Below the pieces are notes generated by a model that worked only from the letters and a program-made list of their open reading frames with translations, was not told where the DNA came from and made no database searches. A program made the position numbers and the translations under genes. Source: an uncultured Dorea sp. (GTDB taxonomy: Bacteria > Bacillota > Clostridia > Lachnospirales > Lachnospiraceae). From it: DNA of 63,155 nucleotides. How positions within the stretch are numbered: the stretch's first letter is position 1; each line of letters begins with the position of its first letter. The stretch is taken from positions 1-63,155 of the forward strand of contig CAJTZE010000014.1 in assembly GCA_910584265.1 (NCBI GenBank), written 5' to 3'. Positions 53,335-63,035 of this stretch are shown here, in pieces.

Positions 53335-55197
53335 TTAAGCTGTATACTTCACTACCCATGCCGCATTGACAATCGATACCAGCATCACGCCCAGATCCGC
53401 AGATACCGCTCCCCACATGGAGATATATCCAATCGCCGCAAGTCCCAGCACGATCACCTTAATCATCATTGCAAAGGATATATTCTGTCCCACCACGCGC
53501 ATGGTCTCCTTCGCAATCTTAATTGCATCAACAATCCTGGGCAGTTCATCGTCCATCAGCACCACATCTGCCGCTTCAATGGCCGCCGCCGAACCCAGTG
53601 CGCCCATTGCAATACCCACGTCTGCCCTTGCAATGATCGGTGCATCGTTAATACCGTCTCCGACACATGCTACCTTCTCCGAGTCATCCTCCACATCTAA
53701 GAATTCCTCAACCAGCTCCAGTTTGTCAGCCGGCATCAGGTCCGCATATGCGTAATCCATCTCAAGCTCCTTCGCCACACGGACCGCCTCATCCTTCCCG
53801 TCACCGGTGAGCATCACCAGTACGGACTGGTACTTCTCCTTCAAGGCATCCAGCATATCCTTGGCGCCTTCTTTAATCGTATCGGAGATTACAATATATC
53901 CTGCATACCGCCGTTTAATGATCACATAGAGCACGCTTCCCGGACTGTTTACCCGGTCCGTCTCAATCTGATAGCGCTCTGCCATCCGGTGATTGCCGAT
54001 ATGTATCCATTCGTCATCATACAGTGCGCTGACACCGTAGCCTGCATCCTCGCGCACCCTCTTTACCTTTGTCTTATCGTATCTGCCGTTATAGGCCGCC
54101 CGGATGGACTGTGCGATAGGATGGTTGGAATAGCTCTCCACATGAGCCGCAATCCTAAGCAGCTCTTCCTCTGACATCCCCACAGCCTTAATCTCCTGCA
54201 CCTTAAACACACCCTCTGTCAGGGTACCTGTCTTATCAAAAATAAACGTATCGGTCTTGGCAAGATCCTCCAGATAGCTGCCGCCCTTCACCAGGATCCC
54301 CTGTCTGGCCGCACTTGCAATCCCTCCAAGGAAAGCTACCGGCGTAGACAGAACAAGTCCTGCCGGGCAGGCCGCGATCAGAACCACCAGGCCGCGGTAA
54401 ATCCATGTCTCATCCGAACCGGGCGCAAAAGTAAGTGGCGGCACAACCATCACCAGCAGTGCGATCAGCGCAATGATAGGCGAATAGAATCTGCTGAACG
54501 CTGTAATAAAGCTCTCGCTCTCAGCCCGGTTCTCCTGCGCCTCTTCCACCATCTCCATAATCCGGGATACCGTAGAATCCTCATAGAGTGCCAGAACCTT
54601 CGCCTCGATCACTCCTGTCAGATTGATGCACCCGCTGTAAACCATATCCCCCGGAACGACCGTCCGAGGCATAACCTCACCGGTCAGGGCCTTCGTATCC
54701 AGCGTCGTCTTTCCCGTAAGCACCATTGCATCTACCGGAACCCGCTCGCCCGGCTTGATCACGATCCGGTTAAACAGCTTCAGTGCAGAAGGCTCCACCT
54801 TAAATTCCTTCCCCTTGATGATCCTGGTCGCATATTCCGGCCGGATATCTATCATACTTGCAATCATCCTCTTCGTACGGTCTACGGAAGCCGCCTCAAA
54901 AATAACTCCGACCTCAAACAGCAGCATCGCCGCAACTGATTCACCATACCGCCCCACGCCAAAGGCTCCCACTGTAGCAAGAATCATCAACAGATTCTCA
55001 TCAAAAAAACGCTTTTTCATAAGATTATCGCGAAATCTTCCGAATGCCTCAAACCCAGCCAGAAGATATGCCGCAAGAAATATTAAAAAACGCAGATCAT
55101 CCGGCATCTGATATCTGTCTGATGCTAGAATTGCCGCTCCATATGCGATTGCCCCTGCTGCTAAAATCAGCACCTTTATCTTTGTCTGCTTTGTCAT
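53335..55197 (-). CDS. P1B-type heavy-metal ATPase with CPA motif
   Basis: 620 residues with no N-terminal HMA domain. Actuator loop LTGEVMP, catalytic Asp321 in DKTGTLTEG, HP motif SNHPIA, GDGINDAP. The TM6 motif is Cys277-Pro278-Ala279 in place of the usual CPC (codons TGC CCG GCA). A Lys in TM7 (MMIKVIV) and an Asp in TM8 (SADLGV) as in Zn/Cd pumps are kept. Likely divalent-metal export with altered metal choice. It is 16 bp after the ArsR gene, so co-transcribed. Confidence 0.9.
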   Translation of the reverse strand: MTKQTKIKVLILAAGAIAYGAAILASDRYQMPDDLRFLIFLAAYLLAGFEAFGRFRDNLMKKRFFDENLLMILATVGAFGVGRYGESVAAMLLFEVGVIFEAASVDRTKRMIASMIDIRPEYATRIIKGKEFKVEPSALKLFNRIVIKPGERVPVDAMVLTGKTTLDTKALTGEVMPRTVVPGDMVYSGCINLTGVIEAKVLALYEDSTVSRIMEMVEEAQENRAESESFITAFSRFYSPIIALIALLVMVVPPLTFAPGSDETWIYRGLVVLIAACPAGLVLSTPVAFLGGIASAARQGILVKGGSYLEDLAKTDTFIFDKTGTLTEGVFKVQEIKAVGMSEEELLRIAAHVESYSNHPIAQSIRAAYNGRYDKTKVKRVREDAGYGVSALYDDEWIHIGNHRMAERYQIETDRVNSPGSVLYVIIKRRYAGYIVISDTIKEGAKDMLDALKEKYQSVLVMLTGDGKDEAVRVAKELEMDYAYADLMPADKLELVEEFLDVEDDSEKVACVGDGINDAPIIARADVGIAMGALGSAAAIEAADVVLMDDELPRIVDAIKIAKETMRVVGQNISFAMMIKVIVLGLAAIGYISMWGAVSADLGVMLVSIVNAAWVVKYTA

Positions 55198-55213
55198 CTT
55201 CTTCCCCCGCCTG

Positions 55214-55576
55214 TCATTCTGCGATATGTTCCATTCCCTGACTGATAATCGTCTGAATATGGCCGTCCGCCAGTGAATAATACACAGTCTTACCTTCTCT
55301 CCGGTTCTTCACCAGCTTCATCTGCTTCAGGACGCGGAGCTGATGGGAAATCGCTGACTGTGTCATCTCCAAAAGCTCTGCCAGATCACATACACATACC
55401 TCAGCCTGAAGAAGCACACATAAAATACGTACTCTGGTTGCATCCCCAAATACCTTATAGAAATCCGCCAGCGCCTTAATCGTCTCCTCGGCCGGCATCC
55501 CGCCTTTCACTTTCTGAACTATCTCATCATGCGCCGCTACAACATCGCAGCATTCTGCCTCTGTGTGATTCTTCAT
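55214..55576 (-). CDS. ArsR/SmtB-family metal sensor (CadC-like)
   Basis: 120 residues from ATG 55576 (AAGGAAGACGG upstream). Winged HTH MTQSAISHQLRVLK. It carries both known sensor sites: the alpha-3 site (EVCVCDL, with an N-terminal AECCDVVAAHDE) and an alpha-5 site (DGH, then H and E in MEHIAE). This dual pattern resembles CadC-type sensors of Cd/Pb/Zn. It probably represses itself, the ATPase downstream and the ATPase upstream. Confidence 0.9.
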   Translation of the reverse strand: MKNHTEAECCDVVAAHDEIVQKVKGGMPAEETIKALADFYKVFGDATRVRILCVLLQAEVCVCDLAELLEMTQSAISHQLRVLKQMKLVKNRREGKTVYYSLADGHIQTIISQGMEHIAE

Positions 55577-55627
55577 CCGTCTTCCTTTCATGTACATTAC
55601 ATCATATGAATATACGCTCACTTTATA

Positions 55628-55656
55628 ATTATGCCAAAGAAACCGGCATATTTCAA
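55628..55656 (-). promoter_or_regulatory. Promoter of arsR-type gene and ATPase 1
   Basis: On the minus strand TTGAAA (55651-55656), 17 bp, CATAAT (55628-55633). ATATTCATATGATG downstream (about 55600-55613) is a partial metal-repressor half-site. Confidence 0.6.
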
Positions 55657-55663
55657 TATCTGA

Positions 55664-55707
55664 AATAGAAAAGACACTAAAGTTAAGACTTTTGTAACCT
55701 TAGTGTC
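55664..55707. terminator. Terminator of the His-rich ATPase
   Basis: GACACTAA/TTAGTGTC and GTTA/TAAC (55673-55707) form a 12-bp stem with one mismatched position. The minus-strand tail is TTTTCTATTT. It separates the two ATPase transcripts. Confidence 0.8.
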
Positions 55708-55736
55708 CTGTTTTAGATTATTTTTCTATATTTATA

Positions 55737-58142
55737 CTATGCCTGTTTCTTCCCCGCATACAGCGCCCGGATTGAATTCAGTACACAGAGCATGGCAACT
55801 CCCGTATCAGCGAATACCGCCATCCACATATTAGCATAGCCCATAAAGCCCATGAGCATTACCAGCGCTTTCACGGCCAGTGCAAATACCACGTTCTGCA
55901 CCGCAATATTCCCTGTAATCTTTGCAATGTGGACTGCCTCTCCGATTGCTTTCACTGAAGAATTCATAAACACAACATCCGCCGCCTCAATTGCCGCGTC
56001 TGCACCGCTTCCCATTGCCGCGCCCACATCCGCTCCTGCCAGCACCGGAGCATCGTTGATCCCGTCCCCGACAAACATAACTGCACCGTGCTTCTGCCGG
56101 ATTTCCTTAAGCCTGTCAAGCTTTTCCTCCGGAAGCAGCTTCGCATGAACCTCATCAATGCCTGTCTTGGCCGCCACAGCCTCCGCACTGGCCTTAGAAT
56201 CTCCGGTCAGCATTGCAGTAACAATCCCCTGCCGTTTCATCTCCCGGATGGAATCTGCCGCATCCGCCTTTATCGTATCCGCAATCACCAGACAGCCTGC
56301 ATAGCTGTCATTTACTGCAACAAGCACCTCTGTCCCGTACTGCTCATTCTGGTATCCGGTCAGATCTATTCCATGCAGCTCCATCAGCGCATGGTTGCCG
56401 CACAGAACCTCTCTTCCTGCGATCTCTGCCTGTATTCCTTTGCCGGAAATCTCTTCCGCCTTCTCCGGTCTGTGAAGCGCCAGATTCTTTTCCTTGGCGG
56501 CAGCCACAATGCTGTTCCCGATTGGATGGGTCGACAAGAGTTCACATTCCGCCGCCATTTTCAGCAGATCCTCCATAGATACTTTCCCATACGGAATCAC
56601 CTGCTGTAGCTTAAACTCTCCCTTCGTAATGGTTCCAGTCTTATCCATCACAACTGCTCTGACATTTTTCAACGCCTCAATTGCCAGACCGCCCTTGAAT
56701 AAAATCCCCTGTCTGGAACCCGCTCCAATCCCTGAGAAAAACGCAAGCGGCACACTCAGCACCAGTGCACACGGACAGCTGATTACCAAAAATGTAATAG
56801 CCGTATAAATCCAGTGGTTCCAATCTCCGGTAATCATTGAGGGAATAACTGCTGTAAGGACAGCCGCCAGAACCACGACCGGCGTATAAATCCGGGCAAA
56901 TCTGGTAATAAAGCGGTCCATCTTGGGCTTTCCTGCCGCCGCATTTTCCACAGAATCCAGTATTCTGGTTACCATCGATTCGCTCAAAGGCTTTGTTACC
57001 CTTAATTTCAATGCCCCCTGTTCATTCACACAGCCGGATAAAATCTCATCGCCTGCTTTAACTGCCACAGGCACCGGCTCTCCGGTAACCGGGGACGTAT
57101 CAATCCGGCTCTCGCCCTCTGCCACAACGCCATCCAGTCCAATGCGGTCGCCGGGGCGGATTAAAATGATATCGCCTGCCTGCGCATCACCTGCCGGAAT
57201 TTCCTCCACATGATCTCCATGCACCAGATACACTACCTCCGGACGCATATCCACAGCCTCCATAATCTGTGAACGGCTCCGTTCTACTGCTATATCCTCA
57301 AACAGCTCTCCCACTCGGTAAAACAGCATAACACCCACCGCCTCGGCAAAATCACCGATAGCAAATGCGGCGATTGTAGCCGTACTCATCAGGAAATTCT
57401 CATCAAACACACGTCCGTTTTTCAAATTCTTAAGAGCCGTCAATACAATCTCACGCCCTAGAAGAATATATGCAATGATAAATACCGCCGCACTGTACAG
57501 AGGTTCCGGACTCATATTCTCCAGAATCTCACCGGCAATAAACAAAACTGCTCCAATACCGATACTTAAAATTTCTTTTTTATGTTCCTGATAGACGCTC
57601 TGCTTCTGCTTCTCCCTCTTCTCCGGGTGAATTTCCTCTCTGGGAACTACTGTTACCTGATGCTCAATCGAACTGCAGATCCGTTGGAATTCCGGCAGAA
57701 GCTTTTCCTGACGGCTGGCCGCAACCCTAAGCTGCTTTGTAGCGTATGTGATCGTCGCCATCTCAACCTGCGGCAGCTCGTTGATAGCCTTCTCCATCTT
57801 TGCCGCACAGTTGGCACAGCCAAGATTCTCCAGAATATATACCTTCTGCTGGACGTGCGCCCCTACGTGGTCAAATTCATGACCTGTATGCCGCACTGCC
57901 TCATGGTGGTGATGTTCATGCTCCCCATGCTCGTGATGGTGGTCATGGCCGCAACCGCACGCCTCTCCATGATGATGCCCATGGCCTTCCTCGTGATGAT
58001 GGTGATGCTCATGACCATGCTCTTCTTCATGATGATGTTCATGATGCTCATGACTACATGAACCCTTATGATCGTGTTCATGGTGGTCATGGCCGCAGCC
58101 ACATTCACAGATTTCCTCTATTTTTCTTTTTTCTTCAGACAT
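55737..58142 (-). CDS. P1B-type Zn/Cd ATPase with His-rich N-terminus
   Basis: 801 residues from ATG 58142 (GGAGG 8 bases upstream). Residues 1-85 are a Cys/His-rich tail with clustered HHEH and HDH units; then an HMA domain with GCANCAAK; then the ATPase core with CPC (SCPCALVLS), DKTGTITKG, THPIGNS and GDGINDAPV. TM8 Asp in FADTGVAM. Exports zinc, cadmium or lead. Own promoter and ArsR-type operator upstream. Confidence 0.93.
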   Translation of the reverse strand: MSEEKRKIEEICECGCGHDHHEHDHKGSCSHEHHEHHHEEEHGHEHHHHHEEGHGHHHGEACGCGHDHHHEHGEHEHHHHEAVRHTGHEFDHVGAHVQQKVYILENLGCANCAAKMEKAINELPQVEMATITYATKQLRVAASRQEKLLPEFQRICSSIEHQVTVVPREEIHPEKREKQKQSVYQEHKKEILSIGIGAVLFIAGEILENMSPEPLYSAAVFIIAYILLGREIVLTALKNLKNGRVFDENFLMSTATIAAFAIGDFAEAVGVMLFYRVGELFEDIAVERSRSQIMEAVDMRPEVVYLVHGDHVEEIPAGDAQAGDIILIRPGDRIGLDGVVAEGESRIDTSPVTGEPVPVAVKAGDEILSGCVNEQGALKLRVTKPLSESMVTRILDSVENAAAGKPKMDRFITRFARIYTPVVVLAAVLTAVIPSMITGDWNHWIYTAITFLVISCPCALVLSVPLAFFSGIGAGSRQGILFKGGLAIEALKNVRAVVMDKTGTITKGEFKLQQVIPYGKVSMEDLLKMAAECELLSTHPIGNSIVAAAKEKNLALHRPEKAEEISGKGIQAEIAGREVLCGNHALMELHGIDLTGYQNEQYGTEVLVAVNDSYAGCLVIADTIKADAADSIREMKRQGIVTAMLTGDSKASAEAVAAKTGIDEVHAKLLPEEKLDRLKEIRQKHGAVMFVGDGINDAPVLAGADVGAAMGSGADAAIEAADVVFMNSSVKAIGEAVHIAKITGNIAVQNVVFALAVKALVMLMGFMGYANMWMAVFADTGVAMLCVLNSIRALYAGKKQA

Positions 58143-58174
58143 CGTTCTTACCTCCGTCAAATCTATATCTCATT

Positions 58175-58236
58175 CATATGAATGATTGTTCATATGTTCA
58201 TATTTAGATTTAACCATACCTGCCGCAATTTGTCAA
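58175..58236 (-). promoter_or_regulatory. Promoter and ArsR-type operator of the His-rich ATPase
   Basis: On the minus strand TTGACA (58231-58236), 17 bp, TTAAAT (58208-58213) with an extended TGG. Just downstream of the expected start point, CATATGAATGA and TTGTTCATATG (58175-58196) form an 11+11 inverted repeat with 2 mismatches, as expected for a CadC/SmtB-type operator. The promoter overlaps the 3' end of the MATE pseudogene. Confidence 0.7.
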
Positions 58237-58814
58237 TACATTTTCACCAAATATATTGACTCCAAAAATTATTCTATAATTTATTTTCCACAATCCTTTC
58301 TTAAATACCACCAGAGAAATCATATAACGAACGCATTCCTCCAGCGACAGCATAAAATACACATATGGTATTGTAAACTCCCACACAAAAGCAGCCAGAA
58401 ATCCCAGCGGGACTCCAAAAAGCCATGTCCCGATAAAATCGATCCACATGATATACTTTGTCTTTCCTCCGCTCCTTATAATCTCTCCGCCAAGTATCAT
58501 ATTCTGGACTTTCACCGGAGAAATTACAGCAAATGCCAGCAGAACATGACGCGTCGATACCTGCACTTCTGCTTCCACCGGAAAGATTTCCACATACAGC
58601 CCTCCTGCCGCAATAAGAGCGAAGGACAAAATCACCGAGCCTGCGAAATCCCGCTTAGCATCCCAATAACAAGCGTTTGAACCGGTACGGTCAATGTCAT
58701 TGCCGCGCAGCCCCACTCCTGTAAAATCGATTCTCCATTCCTTTCATTTCCTCCATATCTCAATGCTCCCCTGCACATTCCGCCTGTTTGATCCATACCA
58801 TATAATACCAGCAT
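58210..58814 (-). pseudogene. MATE efflux transporter remnant
   Basis: Two frames carry pieces of one MATE protein. The upstream frame has CAAMTLTVPVQTLVIGMLSG; the other (58210-58700) has LLAFAVISPVKVQNMILGG and KYIMWIDFIGTWLFGVPLGF to the C-terminus. The N-terminal half is missing, and about 35 residues between the two pieces are gone with a frame change. A GCAGGC at the junction could be a short homology used in a deletion. Not expected to function. Confidence 0.75.
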
Positions 58815-58900
58815 AACAGATATGCCTGATCCGGTACCCTGCCTTCATCATACCCTGTTCTTTTGCTATCCTTCAACTGGTTAAATACGTAACCCATAAC

Positions 58901-58943
58901 AAAAAAGAAACGGCAGATTTATGACTTATTCACAAATCCGCCG
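58901..58943 (-). terminator. Terminator downstream of the LacI remnant
   Basis: On the minus strand CGGCGGATTT (58934-58943) pairs with AAATCTGCCG (58911-58920), then TTTCTTTTTT. It ends the ABC-LacI transcript. Confidence 0.75.
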
Positions 58944-58970
58944 CTCTTCTATTTATTTTCAATTATACGT

Positions 58971-59889
58971 CTACAAAATCGGACTCACGCTCGCCCTCAC
59001 CACAAGAGAAACCGGAATTTTGATTCTTTTTTCCCACAGGCTCCTGCTTTCAGCTGCTTTAGCACCTCCACTGCATATCCCGCCCGCTGCTCCACATCCT
59101 GCTTCACTGTTGTCAGCGGAGGCTGTATCCATCTGCACAAAGGCGTATCATCAAAACCGATTATCGATATATCTTCCGGAACACGCATCCCCTTCCTCTG
59201 TAGAAAATGCATCAGTTCGGCCGCATAATGATCCGACACTGCAAAGACCGCCGAATGCTTCCTGATCCGGTCTTCCTGATCCGTATAAAACAGGCTCCTC
59301 TCCTCCCTTTTGAAAGGAATCTGCATAAACTCCATCTGCCTTTCCACGGAGCAGCCATCCTCCGCCGCAAAACCGTCCCAGAAGCCTTCGATCTTCTCCT
59401 TATCCATGCAGGAATAATTATCCGCTATACACAGGACATTCCTATGTCCCAGCCCGCGCAGATATTCTCCTGCCTGCCTCCCGCCGTCGTAATTGTCGAT
59501 AACCAGATTACAGATTTTCTCAGTCTCTGTAAAATACCCGTCATATACTACAAATGGAATATGCATGGATTCCCTGGGCTTCTGGTAATCCTGCGCACAA
59601 AAACCAATTACTACAAGTCCTTCCATATTCCACATCGAGACAAACCTCGGAATTTCATCCTAGCTTCCCGTCACCTTCACCATCATAAAATATTCTGTCC
59701 GAGAAGGATCCCTGCGATCCCGGGAAAATACTGTCTTTCCTCCAGACGCTCCTGCACCCGCTTTACCGTCTCATCCGATATCTTTTTTGTCTTTCCGTAA
59801 ATAACATTCGACACCGTGGCGGTGCTTAGGCCAAACTCCTCCGCGATGTCGATGATCCTTACTCTCTCAGTTTCCAAAATATACTCCAC
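58971..59889 (-). pseudogene. LacI-family repressor remnant
   Basis: The HTH is clear (59700-59889): RIIDIAEEFGLSTATVSNVI. It runs into a stop after GILLGQN. The sugar-binding part resumes in another frame (59635 down) with EGLVVIGF, IGFDDTPLCRW and QPPLTTVKQD. About 35-50 residues between them are missing. A further frameshift lies in a six-A run (59027-59032): one extra base would give the normal end KIPVSLVVRASV and a stop at 58971. So there are at least three lesions. A GTG at 59889 is the likely original start. It follows the ABC permease gene by 26 bp and would have controlled it. Confidence 0.8.
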
Positions 59890-59915
59890 ATTTATCAGGA
59901 AGTCCTCTTCCCGCT

Positions 59916-60758
59916 TTAGCCCTTTACTGCTCCTGCCGCAACGCCCTTGATGATATATTTCTGTCCCGCCAGATATACAATAATAATCGGAATGACCGTC
60001 AGCATAATACATGCCATCATCGGTCCCATCTCAACCTTTCCATAGCTTCCCCTGAAATATTGGATCAGCATAGGAATCGTCTTATACTTCTTGATATCCA
60101 AAACCAATGTCGGAAGCAGATAATCATTCCATACCCACATTGCCTCCAGAATGCCAACGGAAATCATCGTCGGCTTCAAAATATGCAGATCGATCAAGAA
60201 GAAGGTCTGCAGCGGATTGCAGCCGTCAATCATTGCCGCTTCCTCTACTTCGACTGGAATGGATTTTACAAAACCGCAGAACATAAATACCGCAAGCCCT
60301 GCTCCAAATCCCAGATATATAATCCAGATATTATAAGGCGTGTTCAGCTTCAGCCGGTCTGCTGTCTGCGACAGGGTAAACATTACCATCTGGAACGGCA
60401 CTACCATAGAGAATACAAACATATAATATAACATTTTAGAAATAATGCTGTTCACCCGCGTGATATACCATGCACACATAGAGCAGAACAAAAGAATTGC
60501 AAGCACCGAGGTAACCGTAATCAAAAAACTGAAGCCCAGACTGCTTAAGAATCCCTTGGATGCAATCGCATCCACATAATTGGCAAGTCCCGCAAAGGAA
60601 TCCGCTCCCGGAAGGGAAAATGCCGCCGCCGTACTAATCGCAGATTCCTTTTTAACAGAATTCATCAAAATCATAAAAATAGGATACATCCAAAGAACCG
60701 CCGCTATTGCAAGAACGATCGTCCAGATGGTATTTGATATGCTTTTCCTTTCCTTCAT
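59916..60758 (-). CDS. Carbohydrate ABC transporter permease, MalG-like
   Basis: 280 residues, six spans, with the EAA loop EEAAMIDGCNPLQTF. Forms the channel with the MalF-like partner. Start overlaps that gene's stop by 1 bp. No ATPase (MsmK-type) gene is adjacent, as usual for such clusters in Firmicutes. Confidence 0.93.
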   Translation of the reverse strand: MKERKSISNTIWTIVLAIAAVLWMYPIFMILMNSVKKESAISTAAAFSLPGADSFAGLANYVDAIASKGFLSSLGFSFLITVTSVLAILLFCSMCAWYITRVNSIISKMLYYMFVFSMVVPFQMVMFTLSQTADRLKLNTPYNIWIIYLGFGAGLAVFMFCGFVKSIPVEVEEAAMIDGCNPLQTFFLIDLHILKPTMISVGILEAMWVWNDYLLPTLVLDIKKYKTIPMLIQYFRGSYGKVEMGPMMACIMLTVIPIIIVYLAGQKYIIKGVAAGAVKG

Positions 60759-61609
60759 TACTGCTGCACCTCCTTAGAACGTGTCGCATTCAGCTGAATC
60801 AGCGAAATAAGAATAACGATCACACAGAAAATCACTGCCTTTGCCTGTCCATAGCCCTTCCACTGCATTCCCGACCGGGCATAGAAGGTCTGGTAAATGT
60901 TCAGCGCGATCATCTCTGTAGAATGACTCGGTTCTCCTCCTGTTAACGCTAAGTTCTGGTCGAACAGCTTAAACGAATTGGTCAGCGTCAGGAATACACA
61001 GATGGTGATGGATGACATTACCATCGGTATCTTAATCCTCCACAGAACATCCCAGCCTCCGGCTCCATCAATCGCTGCCGCTTCAATCAGATCATCCGAC
61101 ACGTTCTGAAGTCCTGCAATGTAGATGATCATCATATATCCAATCTGCTGCCAGCACATCAGGATAATCAGTCCCCAGTATCCGGCAGTGCTGTTCAGTG
61201 CCAGAATCGGCTGTCCTATAATTGACAGCAGACAGTTGATCAGAATCTGCCAGATATACCCCAGAACGATCCCTCCGATCAGATTCGGCATAAAAAATAC
61301 GGTACGGAACACATTTGTTCCCTTAAGCTTCTGTGTCAGCAGTGTTGCAAGCATAAATGCGATGATATTGATAGAAAGAATAGACACTACTGCAAAGAAA
61401 ACCGTAAATTTAAAGGAGCTTGTAAACGAAGCATCCTTAATTGCTGCAATATAGTTTGATATGCCTACCCAGCTTGCATTATCAACTGTCGTAAATTTGC
61501 AGAACGAAAGATATAGGCCTTGAACAAACGGCCAGATAAATCCGATTACAAATGCTGCAAAAGTGGGCAGTACGAAAATCGGCGCATAGCGCTTCAATGC
61601 CTTTTCCAT
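60758..61609 (-). CDS. Carbohydrate ABC transporter permease, MalF/UgpA-like
   Basis: 283 residues, six spans, EAA loop IEAAAIDGAGGWDVLWRI. N-terminal PTFAAFVIGFIWPFVQGLYLSF. Sits between the binding protein and the MalG-like permease. Confidence 0.93.
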   Translation of the reverse strand: MEKALKRYAPIFVLPTFAAFVIGFIWPFVQGLYLSFCKFTTVDNASWVGISNYIAAIKDASFTSSFKFTVFFAVVSILSINIIAFMLATLLTQKLKGTNVFRTVFFMPNLIGGIVLGYIWQILINCLLSIIGQPILALNSTAGYWGLIILMCWQQIGYMMIIYIAGLQNVSDDLIEAAAIDGAGGWDVLWRIKIPMVMSSITICVFLTLTNSFKLFDQNLALTGGEPSHSTEMIALNIYQTFYARSGMQWKGYGQAKAVIFCVIVILISLIQLNATRSKEVQQ

Positions 61610-61674
61610 AGTCTCACCTCATATTTTTAAAAGAGACAGGCAGGATTGCTGCCTGTCCCCTATGAATCTACTCT

Positions 61675-62985
61675 CTACTCCTGATGTGCCAGCGCATATT
61701 CCTCTGCCCATCCGTCAACAAATGCACTCTCTACAGCTTTCCAGTTATCGTCTGTCTGATCTGCGGCATATGCTGTCAATGCAGAACCAACACCATTCTT
61801 CCACTCCTCAGAAGGAATTGTTGAGAAATCCCATGCAACAGGCACTTTGCCGTCTGCTGTCATCTCTGCATCCTGCTTTACAAACAGGTTTGAGGACTCA
61901 ATGGCTTTCTTGAACGGAATAACAAATCCCATATCCTCACCCATTGTCTTTGTTCCAAGCTCTGAGGTTACGCACCAGTTCATAAAGTCAAGGGTCGCCT
62001 GAATGTCTGCCTCATCGGCTTCTTTATTTACGCACCAGAAATTCTCGGTACCTGTACACAACCCCTGCTCAGCCTCTTCGCCTGCGCCAAAGTAAATCGG
62101 GATCATCGCAAGGTTATCGTCCGTAAATGTTCCATCCTCTGTCAGGTTGCTGTATTCCCAGGAACCATTCTGGAAGAATACCGCTTCCTTGTTCAGAAAT
62201 TCATTTCTGGAATCATCGCCTGTCTTTGCTGCAAGCTCAGAAGGCTCACAAGTACTGTTATTAATATACAGATCCCATATCTCACGGTAATTATCAAGGT
62301 ATGTACCCTCAATTGCCTCTGCAGAACCACCGTCTACATACTCAAAATGAATCGGAAGGTTTGCAAGATGGGTCTTGAAACGCCAATCAGAAGATCCGTC
62401 CATGCCTGCTGAGGTAAATGCGGTAAATCCAAGCTCGTCTGAACGGCTGGAAATATCCTCAGACACCTTCTTCAGATCCTCAAATGACTGGATATCCTCT
62501 GTCTTATATCCTGCTTCTCCTAAAAGCTCTGTATTAACGATAATGCCATAAGACTCTACTACATATGCAATGCCTGCAGCGGCATCTCCATCCTTCAAAG
62601 CGTGTCCTTCGCTAGTCAGCTCCTTGTACACATCACTGTCAGACAGATCATAACAGTAGTCCTTCCAGTTTGCCAGCCCTACAGGTCCGTTAACCTGGAA
62701 CAATGTAGGTGCGCCGCTCTTACCCATCTCACTCATAAGCGTTGTCTCATATTCTCCAGAAGCCGCCGTTACAACCGTAACCTCTACTCCTGTCTCCTCT
62801 GTATATGCCTTTGCCAGATCCTGCCACTGAGGATCCTGCTCCGGTTTAAAATTCAGATAATATACGGAGCCTTCGCCGCCGTCTGAATCGCTTGACCCTC
62901 CTGAACTGCTGCCGCAGCCTGTCATAATTCCCGCTGTCATTACTGCCGCCATACCAAGGGCAAGCCATCTTTTTTTGTTCTTCAT
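61675..62985 (-). CDS. Extracellular sugar-binding lipoprotein of the ABC transporter
   Basis: 436 residues. Signal peptide with lipobox IMTGC (Cys24), a Ser/Gly/Asp linker, then a family 1 solute-binding domain (VYYLNFKPEQDPQW; TLFQVNGPVGLANW; FWCVNKEADEADIQ). ATG 62985 follows AGGGAGA; the earlier in-frame start at 63036 lies in the leader. Captures a sugar or oligosaccharide; the ligand is unknown. Confidence 0.92.
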   Translation of the reverse strand: MKNKKRWLALGMAAVMTAGIMTGCGSSSGGSSDSDGGEGSVYYLNFKPEQDPQWQDLAKAYTEETGVEVTVVTAASGEYETTLMSEMGKSGAPTLFQVNGPVGLANWKDYCYDLSDSDVYKELTSEGHALKDGDAAAGIAYVVESYGIIVNTELLGEAGYKTEDIQSFEDLKKVSEDISSRSDELGFTAFTSAGMDGSSDWRFKTHLANLPIHFEYVDGGSAEAIEGTYLDNYREIWDLYINNSTCEPSELAAKTGDDSRNEFLNKEAVFFQNGSWEYSNLTEDGTFTDDNLAMIPIYFGAGEEAEQGLCTGTENFWCVNKEADEADIQATLDFMNWCVTSELGTKTMGEDMGFVIPFKKAIESSNLFVKQDAEMTADGKVPVAWDFSTIPSEEWKNGVGSALTAYAADQTDDNWKAVESAFVDGWAEEYALAHQE

Positions 62986-63035
62986 AATCTCCCTCTTTCC
63001 TGAAATCAAAGCTAAATTTACTATTTTCCTTCTCA

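Noticed and set aside
57860..58100. Tandem DNA repeat from the ATGATG/CATGGT-rich tract
   Set aside because: Explained by His/Glu/Asp codons of the metal-binding tail of the ATPase.
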